Shown here piece after piece: positions 1 to 9,152 of a DNA stretch of 64,000 bases; the first letter of the stretch is position 1; each line of letters opens with the position of its first letter. Under the pieces are notes generated by a model. That model was given only the letters and a program-made list of their open reading frames with translations, was not told the DNA's origin and searched no databases. The DNA lies in assembly GCA_946480815.1 (NCBI GenBank), contig CAMLLB010000018.1:6020-70019 (forward strand), in the 5' to 3' direction. The translations under genes were made by a program, and so were the position numbers. The DNA is from an uncultured Flavobacteriales bacterium. Lineage in GTDB: Bacteria > Bacteroidota > Bacteroidia > Flavobacteriales > Crocinitomicaceae.

Positions 1-1
1 A

Positions 2-1495
2 GAAGGATATCATTTCGATATCAAAGCCCGGACAAAATCCATTTCTTCCATTTGGAGAAAAATGCAAAGCAAAGATTTACCTTTTGAAGAAGTCTTTGAT
101 TTGTTTGCTGTTCGAATCATTTTGGATACGCCAATTGAAATGGAAAAGGCAGACTGCTGGAGAGTTTATTCAATTGTAACAGATTTTTACCAGCCAAGCC
201 CGGACCGTTTGAGAGATTGGATTTCCACGCCGCGTGCAAACGGTTATGAATCGTTGCATACAACGGTGATGTCGCCACAAGGTAAATGGGTGGAAGTTCA
301 GATTCGCACAAAACGCATGGATGAAATTGCGGAGAAAGGGTTGGCAGCACACTACCGCTACAAAGAAAACCAAAAAGACGATAGTAAGTTTGATCGCTGG
401 ATTTCGGAAATCCGTGATTTATTAGAAAATCCGGATGTAAATGCGATGGATTTCGTGGAAGAATTTAAGATGAATTTATTCCACGAAGAAATTTACGTTT
501 TTACTCCGAAAGGAGATTTGCGGGTGCTTCCGGTTGGCGCTACTATCCTGGATTTTGCTTATGATATCCACAGTGATATCGGAAACAAGTGCATTGGTGC
601 GAAAGTGAATAACCGTTTGGTGCCTTTGAGTTATCAATTGCAAAACGGAGACCAGTTAGAGATTATCACATCCTCCAAACAAAAACCATCGGAAGATTGG
701 TTGCGTTTAGCGGGAACAGCAAGAGCGCGCCAGAAGATTAAGTCAGCGTTGAACGAAGAACGCAAAGAAATTGCGGCAGATGGACGTGAAATACTGGAAC
801 GTAAATTCAAGCAGTTGCATATTCAGTTTAAATCGGAAAACATCACTGTTCTGGAACGTTTTTATGGGTTTTCTTCCGCAACGGATTTGTATATCCGGAT
901 TGCAAAAGGGAAGGTCGATTTGTCCAAGTTGCGTGAGTTGGAGAATGTAAACGGGCTGATTCAGTTGGAGAAGAAACCGGCTGTAAACAAGGATAAGCAC
1001 GAACTGGATGTTTATCCGAAGATCAATAAAAAGGACGACACCATCATTATTGGAGAAGATTTCAAGAATATCCAATACCAAATGGCACGTTGCTGTAACC
1101 CGATTCCCGGCGATCCGGTGTTTGGGTTTATTACCATTTCAGAAGGAATTAAGATCCATAGAAATAACTGCCCGAATGCAGAACATTTACAGTCAAAAAT
1201 GGCTTATCGCTGTATAAAAGCACGATGGAGAAGCCAGGATTTGGTAGCACGCGTTGCAGCTATTCGTTTGATTGGTATCGATGATGTGGGAATTGTGAAC
1301 AAGATCACAGAAGTAATTTCGAAAGAGTTGAATGTGAATATGAAATCTATTTCCTTTGAAGCGAACGATGGTTTGTTTGAAGGAAAAATTCATGTACTCG
1401 TATATGATACGGAACATTTGGATACACTGATGCGCAAATTTGAGCAGGTTGAAGGGGTGAAACGGGTGGAGCGTTACGATACGAAAGAAGACTGA
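2..1495 (+). CDS. rel: RelA/SpoT-family (p)ppGpp synthetase/hydrolase, 5'-truncated by window edge
   Basis: Stringent-response enzyme that makes and/or degrades (p)ppGpp in the cytoplasm. The reading frame is open from base 2, so the gene starts before the window and the ATG at 62 is internal; 497 residues are visible. The fragment begins inside the synthetase domain (synthetase motif GYESLHTTV), followed by a TGS domain at about residues 165-225, a helical linker, the ARCCNPIPGD cysteine motif near 362 and a C-terminal ACT domain at about 415-490. This TGS-CC-ACT tail is that of long RSH proteins. The HD hydrolase domain would lie upstream, so it cannot be judged whether that half is active. 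The gene stands alone here; the next gene has its own promoter. Confidence 0.95.
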   Translation, partial: EGYHFDIKARTKSISSIWRKMQSKDLPFEEVFDLFAVRIILDTPIEMEKADCWRVYSIVTDFYQPSPDRLRDWISTPRANGYESLHTTVMSPQGKWVEVQIRTKRMDEIAEKGLAAHYRYKENQKDDSKFDRWISEIRDLLENPDVNAMDFVEEFKMNLFHEEIYVFTPKGDLRVLPVGATILDFAYDIHSDIGNKCIGAKVNNRLVPLSYQLQNGDQLEIITSSKQKPSEDWLRLAGTARARQKIKSALNEERKEIAADGREILERKFKQLHIQFKSENITVLERFYGFSSATDLYIRIAKGKVDLSKLRELENVNGLIQLEKKPAVNKDKHELDVYPKINKKDDTIIIGEDFKNIQYQMARCCNPIPGDPVFGFITISEGIKIHRNNCPNAEHLQSKMAYRCIKARWRSQDLVARVAAIRLIGIDDVGIVNKITEVISKELNVNMKSISFEANDGLFEGKIHVLVYDTEHLDTLMRKFEQVEGVKRVERYDTKED

Positions 1496-1685
1496 TCATG
1501 TTGTCTTGAACTAAATTCGCGATATTGCGAACCCCCGCTGTTTATAACGATTTCAGGGGTGTTTTAGCGATGATTTTTTTCCTTCTGTAACAGGATTATT
1601 TTTGAACCTGTTAAAAAGCGTCATTTTTCGTTGAAAACTTCTCTTGAAGTGATGGAAGGATCGTTCGTCAAAAGAAAAAAATAAC

Positions 1686-1693
1686 TACTTTTG
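1686..1693 (+). promoter_or_regulatory. Bacteroidota -7 promoter box for the Fur-family/purA operon
   Basis: TACTTTTG matches the TAnnTTTG -7 consensus of the Bacteroidota primary sigma factor. It lies 18 bases before the ATG at 1712 and overlaps the alternative TTG at 1691, which rules that TTG out as a start. I see no clear -33 TTG at the expected distance. Confidence 0.6.
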
Positions 1694-1711
1694 CCCTTTG
1701 AACTTTGTCAG

Positions 1712-2167
1712 ATGCAACAACAAGATCTGCAATTAACGGTAAGAAATATATTTTCAGCATATCTGGAGCAAAACGGGCACCGGAAAACTCCCGAACGCTT
1801 TGCGATTCTGGCTGAAATCTATAACTATATGGGACATTTTGATATCGAATCCCTGTATATCAAAATGAAGAACCAGAACTACCGTGTTTCCCGTGCAACG
1901 TTATACAATACGATTGAGCTGCTTTTAGCATGTAACCTCGTTCGTAAGCATCAGTTTGGGAAGAATCTGGCACAATTTGAAAAGTCTCACGGATCCAAGC
2001 AACACGACCATGTGATCCTTACGGATACAGGTGAGGTAATTGAATTTTGTGATCCGAGAATTCAAAGTATCAAAGCAACTATCGAAGAAATTTTCGGAGT
2101 TAAAATTCAGCACCATTCACTTTATTTCTATGGAGTTAGAAACGAAGAGAATGAACAAAATCAATAA
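1712..2167 (+). CDS. Fur-family transcriptional regulator
   Basis: DNA-binding repressor of the Fur/PerR/Zur superfamily, 151 residues. The N-terminal winged helix covers about residues 15-80 ([13 protein letters not shown], then the recognition region [14 protein letters not shown]). The C-terminal dimer/metal region has [15 protein letters not shown] and QHHSLYFYG, which is the usual order of family motifs. The CxxC pairs that bind structural zinc in many Fur proteins are absent; only one cysteine is seen in this region. The start at 1712 is chosen because an upstream TTG at 1691 overlaps the promoter. The stop overlaps the next ATG by one base, and the gene heads an operon with a STAS protein, purA and an OstA-like gene. 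Metal and regulon are unknown. Confidence 0.85.
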   Translation: MQQQDLQLTVRNIFSAYLEQNGHRKTPERFAILAEIYNYMGHFDIESLYIKMKNQNYRVSRATLYNTIELLLACNLVRKHQFGKNLAQFEKSHGSKQHDHVILTDTGEVIEFCDPRIQSIKATIEEIFGVKIQHHSLYFYGVRNEENEQNQ

Positions 2168-2520
2168 TGAGTGTTCAGTTTGAAATAACGAAGTCATCGA
2201 ATTTTGTATTGGTCAAAATTTCAGGAAGAATTATTTCCGATGAAGGTTTGGCAAACGCACTCGATACCATCGAAAAATTAGTGTCCGGTGATTTGAAAGC
2301 GGTTCTTTGTGATTGTTCCAAATTGGAGTATTGCAACAGTACCGGGTTGAATTTCTTTGTACGAATGCTTACAAGATCAAGAAAAACAGGATTGGACTGT
2401 GTGTTGGTGAACCTGCAACCATCAGTCAAAAAACTGTTCGAAATATCCAAGTTAAACGAAATTTTTAGCTGCTTCAATTCAACTGAGGAAGTTGAGGCAA
2501 AATTTAATAAAGCGAAATGA
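2167..2520 (+). CDS. STAS-domain protein, anti-sigma factor antagonist type
   Basis: Single STAS domain of 117 residues, the SpoIIAA/RsbV fold. In known systems such proteins bind an anti-sigma serine kinase and are controlled by phosphorylation of a serine in a DSSG/DSTG-like loop; here the loop reads CNSTGLNFF (about residues 56-64), so a phosphorylatable Ser/Thr is present but the usual Asp is Asn. The gene is translationally linked on both sides: its start overlaps the stop of the Fur-family gene by one base and its stop overlaps purA by four. No serine kinase partner is nearby; a PP2C phosphatase at 20993-22240 could be a distant partner (inference). Confidence 0.85.
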   Translation: MSVQFEITKSSNFVLVKISGRIISDEGLANALDTIEKLVSGDLKAVLCDCSKLEYCNSTGLNFFVRMLTRSRKTGLDCVLVNLQPSVKKLFEISKLNEIFSCFNSTEEVEAKFNKAK

Positions 2521-3788
2521 AAGTAGATGTTCTTTTAGGATTACAATGGGGAGATGAGGGAAAAGGAAAAATTGTAGATGTCCTTACTCCACAATATGAT
2601 ATTATTGCTCGTTTTCAGGGAGGACCAAATGCAGGTCATACATTGGAGTTTGAAGGTGTAAAACACGTATTGCATACCATTCCTTCCGGAATTTTTCATG
2701 GAAATGTGATTAATTTGATTGGAAACGGTGTAGTAATCGACCCGGTAGTTTTTCAAAAAGAATTGGAAAAGTTAGAGCCTTTTAATATTGATGTCAAAAA
2801 GCGTCTGGTTGTTTCCAGAAAAGCACATTTGATCTTACCGACCCATAAATTATTGGATGCTGCTTCGGAAGCTTCCAAAGGGAAAAACAAGATTGGAAGT
2901 ACATTAAAAGGAATCGGCCCGACTTATATGGACAAAACCGGTAGAAACGGATTGCGTGTCGGAGATATTTTCCTGCCTTCTTTCAAAGAGAAATACAATG
3001 CTTTGGTTGAAAAGCACTTGAATATGCTGAAGCATTACGAAGGCTTTGAATACAACCTGGCAGAGTTGGAGGGGCCATGGATGGAAGGTATTGAGATCTT
3101 GAAAGGATTGACTGCTGTTGATAGCGAACAATACCTGAATGAAGCAATGAAATCCGGGAAAAAGATCCTTGCAGAAGGAGCCCAGGGAACGATGTTGGAT
3201 ATCGATTTCGGAACTTATCCGTTCGTAACTTCTTCCAATACAGTGACCGCAGGAACATGTACAGGACTTGGAATTGCTCCGTCGAAAATCGGAGATGTAA
3301 TCGGGATCTTCAAAGCATATTGCACACGAGTAGGTTCGGGACCTTTTCCAACTGAATTGGAAGATGAAGTAGGTGAGAAAATCCGCCAGGAAGGAAGAGA
3401 ATTTGGTTCTACTACCGGCAGACCGCGTCGTTGTGGTTGGATTGACCTTCCGGCAATGAAGTATGCAATTATGATCAATGGCGTTACGGAATTGGCAATG
3501 ATGAAAGCGGATGTATTGGATACTTTTGATACTATCCGAGCTTGTACAAAATACAAAGTAGATGGAGTAGAGCAGGATTACATGCCTTACGATATTGACG
3601 GTGTAACGATTGAACCGGTGTATGAAGATGTTCCTGGGTGGAATAAAGATTTAACCGGTCTGACTTCATTTGCAGATGCTCCTGAGGCATTGAAAAATTA
3701 TGTGAAATATTTGGAACAACATTTGCAAGTGCCCGTAACAACAGTTTCGGTAGGACCGGATCGTAAACAAACTTTGGCAACGAGATAA
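2517..3788 (+). CDS. purA: adenylosuccinate synthetase
   Basis: Catalyses GTP-dependent joining of IMP and aspartate to adenylosuccinate, the first committed step from IMP to AMP, in the cytoplasm. It has 423 residues, the normal family length. The N-terminal GTP-binding P-loop (LQWGDEGKGKIVD, about residues 9-21), the GGPNAGHT motif (about 36-43), the internal GSTLKGIGPTY block and the GSTTGRPRRCGW motif are all present. The ATG overlaps the STAS gene stop (ATGA). The OstA-like gene begins immediately after the stop. Expression is probably driven from the promoter upstream of the Fur-family gene. Confidence 0.97.
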   Translation: MKVDVLLGLQWGDEGKGKIVDVLTPQYDIIARFQGGPNAGHTLEFEGVKHVLHTIPSGIFHGNVINLIGNGVVIDPVVFQKELEKLEPFNIDVKKRLVVSRKAHLILPTHKLLDAASEASKGKNKIGSTLKGIGPTYMDKTGRNGLRVGDIFLPSFKEKYNALVEKHLNMLKHYEGFEYNLAELEGPWMEGIEILKGLTAVDSEQYLNEAMKSGKKILAEGAQGTMLDIDFGTYPFVTSSNTVTAGTCTGLGIAPSKIGDVIGIFKAYCTRVGSGPFPTELEDEVGEKIRQEGREFGSTTGRPRRCGWIDLPAMKYAIMINGVTELAMMKADVLDTFDTIRACTKYKVDGVEQDYMPYDIDGVTIEPVYEDVPGWNKDLTGLTSFADAPEALKNYVKYLEQHLQVPVTTVSVGPDRKQTLATR

Positions 3789-5396
3789 TTGAAATTATTC
3801 AACACATATTTTTATCGAATTGCGCTTTTTTTAAGCGCAATTTTTGTGTGTGCACAATTTTCGTATAGCCAGGGCTCCTGGCTGGAACTATTACCCGGTG
3901 CAAAGAAACTTTCCTATGACGATAAAACAGGGAAACAACGCTTAACCGGTTTCCTGAATTTTAAATACCAGGGAAATGTGATGTTTTGCGATTCTGCTCA
4001 CTACAAGGAGCGTACCGGTGAGGTTTGGGCTTATGGAAAAGTACAGATCAATAAAGCAGATACATTGAATTTGTTTTGTGATTCCATGTATTACAATGGA
4101 AAAACACGACTGGCAAAACTTTGGGGACATGTTCGAATTCGTGACAGAGAGTATAAATTAACGAGCGATTCGCTCGATTACGATGCAAAAAGCTCAAAAG
4201 CCATTTATAGAAATAAAGGACGAATTGAGAATATTACGACCAACGAGGTTTTGACGAGTGTCTATGGTTATTTTTATCCGAATACCGAAGAAGCCTTTTT
4301 TAAAGGAAACGTAGTGTACAAAAGTGATGATCTGAAATTGACCACTGATACCTTACATTACAATTACCTGGTTCATAAAGTATTCTTTTACGGACCAACG
4401 GTTGGAACAACAAAAGATTCAAAATTCTTTTGTGACAAAGGTTGGTATCATGTAGAAACGGAAGAAGGTTTGCTGACCAGTAATGCAAAGATCGAACAAG
4501 CGCCGAGGACCATTACCGGAGATAGTTTGTATTATGCTCCAAAACGCAAGTTTGCAGAAGGAAGAGGACATGTACAATTAATCGATACTGCTCAAAAAGT
4601 GCAATTCAATGCCGGATTCTTTACTTCCGATGGAAAAACACTGACAGACGTGCTTACTGATTATCCGTTGTTACGGATCATGAAGTCGAAAGACACACTT
4701 TTTCTGAGAGCAGATACTCTGATACATGTGCGCGATACGTTGGAAAAAACGCTGCGAATTCGTGGAGGAGAGGATGTTCGGATTTTCCAGAATAAAATTC
4801 AGGGAGTTGCGGATTCATTGGATTATAAGAAGGCGGACGGCGTAATGGATTTATGGGGAAATGCCCATTTTTGGAGTTATAATTCGGAATTGATCGGTGA
4901 TACCATTCGGGTATTTATTAAAAACGATACCTTGATCGATAAGGCGCATCTGTTTCCACATGCCTTCGCTGCAAATGAACTGGATTCCGGAAAATATTAT
5001 AATCAGTTGGCAGGAAAGGAAATCTGGTCGTATTTTAAGAATAATGAACTGATCCGTTCGGATGTCAAAGGGCAGGCGAAAACCATTTTCTATCCGGAGG
5101 AAGAAGAAAAAACAGATTCGGTATTGGTGATTAAGCGTATGGGACTGAACCGGATTTTTTCATCGGACCTGAAAGTTTACCTTGATAGTGGGGAGGTTGT
5201 CGGGATTACCTATATCAATCAGCCTGACGGCAAATTTTACCCGATGGATAAGATCAACCCGGAAGAGCAATTTCTGAAGGAATTTAAATGGAATCCGTTA
5301 TTACGACCTAAAACCTGGCAGGAATTGCAGGAGCCAAGGAAAATTCCGAAAGGAATGGTGGAAGATAAAAAGGAGTCAGGAAGGAGGAATAAGTAA
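3789..5396 (+). CDS. OstA/LptA-like organic solvent tolerance family envelope protein
   Basis: Secreted protein of 535 residues with an N-terminal signal peptide (hydrophobic IALFLSAIFVCAQFSYSQ, cleavage near residue 28). The mature part consists of repeated short beta segments of the type FKGNVVYKSDDLKLTTDTLHY and VRIFQNKIQGVADSLDYKKA, the pattern of the OstA/LptA periplasmic beta-jellyroll that carries lipopolysaccharide. A C-terminal LptD-type barrel is not evident, so this is the soluble, long Bacteroidota version; a role in LPS transport is inferred from the family. The start is unusual: TTG directly abutting the purA TAA (TAATTG). No in-frame ATG precedes the signal peptide, so TTG must be used if the signal peptide is real. 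Confidence 0.8.
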   Translation: MKLFNTYFYRIALFLSAIFVCAQFSYSQGSWLELLPGAKKLSYDDKTGKQRLTGFLNFKYQGNVMFCDSAHYKERTGEVWAYGKVQINKADTLNLFCDSMYYNGKTRLAKLWGHVRIRDREYKLTSDSLDYDAKSSKAIYRNKGRIENITTNEVLTSVYGYFYPNTEEAFFKGNVVYKSDDLKLTTDTLHYNYLVHKVFFYGPTVGTTKDSKFFCDKGWYHVETEEGLLTSNAKIEQAPRTITGDSLYYAPKRKFAEGRGHVQLIDTAQKVQFNAGFFTSDGKTLTDVLTDYPLLRIMKSKDTLFLRADTLIHVRDTLEKTLRIRGGEDVRIFQNKIQGVADSLDYKKADGVMDLWGNAHFWSYNSELIGDTIRVFIKNDTLIDKAHLFPHAFAANELDSGKYYNQLAGKEIWSYFKNNELIRSDVKGQAKTIFYPEEEEKTDSVLVIKRMGLNRIFSSDLKVYLDSGEVVGITYINQPDGKFYPMDKINPEEQFLKEFKWNPLLRPKTWQELQEPRKIPKGMVEDKKESGRRNK

Positions 5397-5418
5397 TGGT
5401 TTGCTATAATTTAAGGAA

Positions 5419-5463
5419 TTATTTTTTCGAAAACAAGCCAATTAGTCGTTTCCGAAAAAATAA
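5419..5463. terminator. bidirectional terminator between convergent genes
   Basis: Inverted repeat with 16-base arms (5419-5434 and 5448-5463, one mismatch) and a 13-base loop. Each arm carries a run of T on its own strand, so it can end transcription from both the OstA-like gene (+) and the WG-repeat gene (-). Confidence 0.75.
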
Positions 5464-5507
5464 CCGTTAAAAACCTTTAGAGGCTTGAAAACAAAGGGGA
5501 AACGATT

Positions 5508-6704
5508 TTATTCTTCTATTTTGGTCAATTTCCCGTTGGGGTCAACCATGTAATTTACAAATCCGTTTTCGGTTTCCTCGACAACTATTTTTTCATCGGG
5601 TTTGACATCGAAAAAGCGGTATTCACTTAAAATTTTCCCATCCCCGTTCATTAAAGCAAAATTGTAATTACTGTTTGCATTTTCCTCATCTGATTTTTTT
5701 TGGACTGCATACAATTGCACTGTTCCTTCCGAGTGAATGTGAATGACTTGTTTAAATTCATTTCCGCCGATCAATTGCCCGATTGAATTCAGAACACCCA
5801 TAAATTTCTCTTCAATGATTTCGGAATCGATTTCCGAGTCCATTGTAGTAATCAGCGAATCATATTGAGAAAGTTCTTCAGGTTTTTGAGCGATTCTCAA
5901 TTTCGGTAGAGTGGATGTTAAGGTAGTGCGAAGATTTTCGTTTGCTTCAAATACAAATTGACCGTTCCCCACGGAATGAATGCTTTTAAAAATGAAAGGG
6001 AACAGGATTTCCCCCTCCTGATTAACCACACTCGTTTGATTGTAGAAAAATACCTGTGCATAACCATAAGCAAAATCATCGGCAGAAGTGAACCGTTCTT
6101 TGATGATAAAATCACCTCTTCGGTTGATAAAACCGATTAGTTTTGATTTGCTGGCAGCTGCCAGACCTTCTGAAAACGGACTTGCATATGCAAATTTATG
6201 ATCTATAACTGTATTGTTCTTCTTATTAATATACCCGTATTTTTCTCCTACTTTGGTAAGGAACAAACCTTCAGTCGGTGCAGCCATTTCATCGTACTCA
6301 AACGGAATGATAATCCGTCCAATGGTATCTACAAGTCCGAATTTTTTATCCGAATTCTGGGAAGCAATGATGAATCCGTCTTCCAGCGCAAATAAACTGT
6401 TGTAACGACAGGGTAGGATTTGCTTGAATTGCCTGTTGTAGTATCCCAAAGAATAAGAGCGTTCGTATCCATTGGATTTGTTCACTTTAAAGACAAATAA
6501 TCCGAGAGGATTCTCACTGATTTTATTGTAAACGAACGGTACGACTTCCTTTCCGTCTTTGGATTTGATCCCTACTTGTCCGGCTGCATTTTTAGCAATG
6601 ACATTGGTTCCTCCGAATACGGTTTTTTGCTCATTTTCATCTTCAAATTGAGCGAAGGAAAACAGCGGAAACAATAAAAAATATGTAATTACAATGACTT
6701 TCAT
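5508..6704 (-). CDS. secreted WG-repeat protein
   Basis: Protein of 398 residues with an N-terminal signal peptide (VIVITYFLLFPLFSFAQ). The body has about five WG-type repeats, recognisable as 'GKYG-INKxx-xVIxxxFxxAxPFSEGLAAAS...GFINRRGDFII' units at about residues 40-260; in this family the repeats are beta-rich and of unknown function. The C-terminal 130 residues show no motif I recognise. It follows the AI-2E-type permease with overlapping stop and start codons (TAATG), so the two are co-translated and may act together. No T9SS sorting domain is seen. Confidence 0.8.
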   Translation of the reverse strand: MKVIVITYFLLFPLFSFAQFEDENEQKTVFGGTNVIAKNAAGQVGIKSKDGKEVVPFVYNKISENPLGLFVFKVNKSNGYERSYSLGYYNRQFKQILPCRYNSLFALEDGFIIASQNSDKKFGLVDTIGRIIIPFEYDEMAAPTEGLFLTKVGEKYGYINKKNNTVIDHKFAYASPFSEGLAAASKSKLIGFINRRGDFIIKERFTSADDFAYGYAQVFFYNQTSVVNQEGEILFPFIFKSIHSVGNGQFVFEANENLRTTLTSTLPKLRIAQKPEELSQYDSLITTMDSEIDSEIIEEKFMGVLNSIGQLIGGNEFKQVIHIHSEGTVQLYAVQKKSDEENANSNYNFALMNGDGKILSEYRFFDVKPDEKIVVEETENGFVNYMVDPNGKLTKIEE

Positions 6705-7762
6705 TAATGTTCAATTTCCCCTCTTTCTGAAAGAATAATTGCTATTCCGCGGGTAGATCTGAATTTCGAGAAGACAATTACCATGATTACGGTAATAGGA
6801 ACACTCAGGAACATTCCCGGCAATCCCCAGATGAATCCCCAGAAACCTAATGACAGGATTACTACGAGCGGACTCACGTTCATGGTATTCCCCATAATTC
6901 TCGGCTCGATAATATTTCCTGCAATGAACTGAACGGATCCAACGCTGAATAAAATGATCAGGGATTCGCTGTAACCCGCAAATTGAATGATCGCAAATAG
7001 TGCAGGAAGGAAAGAGCTGATCAGTACTCCGAAAAATGGAATGAAGCTGAACATGAAAACCAATAAAGCCCAAAAGAAAGGAGCATTTAAACCGCTTAAA
7101 GTAAATATCGCGTAAGCAATGGTAGAAGAAATCAAGGCGATCAACGATTTGATGCCTAAATAATTAGTAATTGCCTTTTCAATTCTCCGGACTACCAAAA
7201 GACGTTCATCGTACACTTCCGGATTCGGAAACAAAGCCTTTATCTTGTATTTGAAAGACGATTCTTCCATGATAATAAAGAGCATGTAAATCAAAACAAT
7301 GATTACATTGGAAATAATGGTTTGCAACGAAGTAAGTACCGAAGACATATATTTGTTGATCAGGTCGTTCGAATTGAAACTCTTGATGATGTCCTCTGTT
7401 TTATAAGAAGAAAACCGGTCGAATTCCTGGATGATGGTAGTGAAGTTTTTTCCATAGATATCCGAGTATTTGATAAGTTCCTGGATATTCCGCTCGAAAA
7501 TCAGTCCGATTACCCAAACCAATGAAAAAAGGATTGCAGAGCTCAGTAGTGTTTTCAACCATTTGGGAAACCACTTATCACCCAGTCCAACGATATAGAA
7601 AAGCGATCGGACCTTCCGCATTAAAAGCCACAGGATAATTCCGAAGATCAATGGAATAATGAGACTTCGGCCCAAATAAAGGATCACAACCAGAATCGAA
7701 GCAATGATCAGCGCGTGACTGGTCATTTGGACTTTTGCTGTTTTCTGAGACGGATTTTCCAT
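6704..7762 (-). CDS. AI-2E family (PerM/TqsA-type) transporter
   Basis: Polytopic inner-membrane protein of 352 residues from the UPF0118/AI-2E exporter family. Hydrophobic segments are seen near residues 13-45, 65-90, 150-170 and as a dense cluster from about 205 to 335, including the family-typical motif FSFIPFFGVLISSFLPALFAI and the segment GNIIEPRIMGNTMNVSPLVVI. Members export small molecules such as AI-2 or act as Na+/H+ antiporters; the substrate here cannot be told. It is first gene of a two-gene operon with the WG-repeat gene. Confidence 0.88.
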   Translation of the reverse strand: MENPSQKTAKVQMTSHALIIASILVVILYLGRSLIIPLIFGIILWLLMRKVRSLFYIVGLGDKWFPKWLKTLLSSAILFSLVWVIGLIFERNIQELIKYSDIYGKNFTTIIQEFDRFSSYKTEDIIKSFNSNDLINKYMSSVLTSLQTIISNVIIVLIYMLFIIMEESSFKYKIKALFPNPEVYDERLLVVRRIEKAITNYLGIKSLIALISSTIAYAIFTLSGLNAPFFWALLVFMFSFIPFFGVLISSFLPALFAIIQFAGYSESLIILFSVGSVQFIAGNIIEPRIMGNTMNVSPLVVILSLGFWGFIWGLPGMFLSVPITVIMVIVFSKFRSTRGIAIILSERGEIEH

Positions 7763-7822
7763 ATTTCTTTCGAAATTAAGAAAAAGCTCGCTGCAATTTC
7801 GATTTTAGAAAATTATAACAGG

Positions 7823-7855
7823 AAAAACGCCACTTATCCGAAGAAAAATGGCGTT
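7823..7855 (-). terminator. terminator after the thiolase gene
   Basis: Inverted repeat AACGCCA/TGGCGTT (7826-7832 and 7849-7855) read on the minus strand is followed by a run of T, 25 bases past the thiolase stop. Confidence 0.6.
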
Positions 7856-7880
7856 GTACATTTTGATAATGTTGAAAAGT

Positions 7881-9062
7881 TTACTTCAATAATTCAATCA
7901 CTCCGGCTGCACCTTGCCCGGTTCCGACGCACATCGTTACGACTCCATATTTTTCCTTTCTTCGGCGAAGTTCGTTGATGATCTGAACCGTTAGTTTAGC
8001 TCCGGTACATCCAAGTGGATGGCCCAAAGCAATTGCTCCACCGTTTACGTTTACAATATCCGGGTTCAAACCAACTTCGCGAATGACAGCCAAAGACTGA
8101 GAAGCAAAGGCTTCGTTCAATTCGAATAAGTTGATGTCGTTCAAACTCATTCCTGCTTGCTTCAACGCTTTTGGAATGGCGTCTACCGGACCAATTCCCA
8201 TGATGCGGGGTTCTACACCAACCACTGCATAACTGTGTAAGCGTGCAATTGGTTCAATATTCAATTCTTTCACCATTTTCTCAGACATCACCATCACAAA
8301 AGCTGCTCCGTCGGATGTTTGAGACGAGTTTCCTGCGGTGACACTTCCCATTGCGTCAAAAACCGGTTTTAATTTTGCCAGGCCTTCAATGGTAGAAGCA
8401 CGCGGACCTTCGTCTGTGTCCACAATGAATGTTTTACTTTGTCTTTTTTCGTTTTCATCCAGGAAGATGTTCTCTACTTCAATGGGAACAATGTCTTCTT
8501 TGAACTTTCCTTCAGCGATTGCTTTCAATGCCTTTTCATGAGACTTCAAAGAAAAGAGGTCCTGATCTTCTCTGCTCACATTGAATTGTGTTGCAACGGC
8601 CTCGGCAGTCAATCCCATTCCCCAGTACCAGGTTGGATTTTCCTTGCCAACTTTTGGGTTCGGGACAATTCTCCAGCCTCCCATTGCCATTACCGACATG
8701 GATTCAACTCCACCGGCAATAATGCAATCTGCCATTCCGGCTTCAATTTTGGCTTGTGCCAATGCAATTGTTTCCAAACCGGAAGAACAGTAGCGATTGA
8801 CTGTCATTCCGGGAACTTTGTCGGTTTTCAATCCCATCAGGGAGATCAAACGCCCTACGTTCAATCCTTGTTCGGCTTCCGGGGTTGCATTCCCAACTAT
8901 CACGTCGTCGATGCGTGTTTTTTCTACTTGTGGAACGCTGGCAACCAGGTGCTCGATCACACGTGCTGCCAAGTCATCAGGACGGTAAAACCGAAATCCT
9001 CCTTTCCCTGCTTTTCCTACTGCTGAGCGGAATCCCGCTACGATATATGCTTTTTGTGACAT
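7881..9062 (-). CDS. fadA: acetyl-CoA C-acyltransferase (thiolase), beta-oxidation
   Basis: Thiolase of 393 residues that cleaves 3-ketoacyl-CoA to acetyl-CoA and a shortened acyl-CoA, last step of beta-oxidation. The acyl-accepting cysteine is in NRYCSSGLE (Cys92), the active-site His in [17 protein letters not shown] and the second Cys in [12 protein letters not shown]. The start is placed at 9062 (MSQKAYIV); a longer reading to 9119 would translate a dispersed palindromic repeat, and 9083 is a weaker alternative. It lies downstream of the HAD-ECH fusion gene on the same strand, with the repeat in the 90-base gap. The acyl-CoA dehydrogenase that often completes this operon is not here. Confidence 0.93.
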   Translation of the reverse strand: MSQKAYIVAGFRSAVGKAGKGGFRFYRPDDLAARVIEHLVASVPQVEKTRIDDVIVGNATPEAEQGLNVGRLISLMGLKTDKVPGMTVNRYCSSGLETIALAQAKIEAGMADCIIAGGVESMSVMAMGGWRIVPNPKVGKENPTWYWGMGLTAEAVATQFNVSREDQDLFSLKSHEKALKAIAEGKFKEDIVPIEVENIFLDENEKRQSKTFIVDTDEGPRASTIEGLAKLKPVFDAMGSVTAGNSSQTSDGAAFVMVMSEKMVKELNIEPIARLHSYAVVGVEPRIMGIGPVDAIPKALKQAGMSLNDINLFELNEAFASQSLAVIREVGLNPDIVNVNGGAIALGHPLGCTGAKLTVQIINELRRRKEKYGVVTMCVGTGQGAAGVIELLK

Positions 9063-9088
9063 GTTTTTCTTTTTTTGAGTCATTACTT

Positions 9089-9145
9089 CCCCCTTTGAGG
9101 GATTGAGGGGGATGGCCACCCTCCTTAATCCTCCCTCAAGGGAGG
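9089..9145. repeat. compound GC-rich palindromic element between fadB and fadA
   Basis: Two hairpin-forming lobes: CCCCCT (9089-9094) pairs with AGGGGG (9106-9111), and CCTCCCT (9130-9136) pairs with AGGGAGG (9139-9145). The whole is strikingly G/C-blocked for this AT-rich region and lies exactly in the intergenic space. It resembles short dispersed palindromes common in Bacteroidota genomes; I see no second copy in this window. Confidence 0.55.
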
Positions 9146-9152
9146 AAAACCA

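Noticed and set aside
1496..1685. Possible tRNA or small RNA in the gap after rel
   Set aside because: No cloverleaf can be built; only a weak ACCCC/GGGGT pairing (about 1533-1560) and an AACAGG/CCTGTT pairing near 1591-1614 are seen.
8439..9026. 195-codon open frame on the plus strand opposite the thiolase
   Set aside because: It lies wholly antisense to a gene with intact catalytic motifs, has Cys/His/Phe-rich composition typical of a shadow frame, and no promoter or family match.
9063..9119. 19-residue N-terminal extension of the thiolase
   Set aside because: The extra codons translate the palindromic repeat (MAIPLNPSKGE) and are not part of the conserved thiolase start MSQKAYIV.
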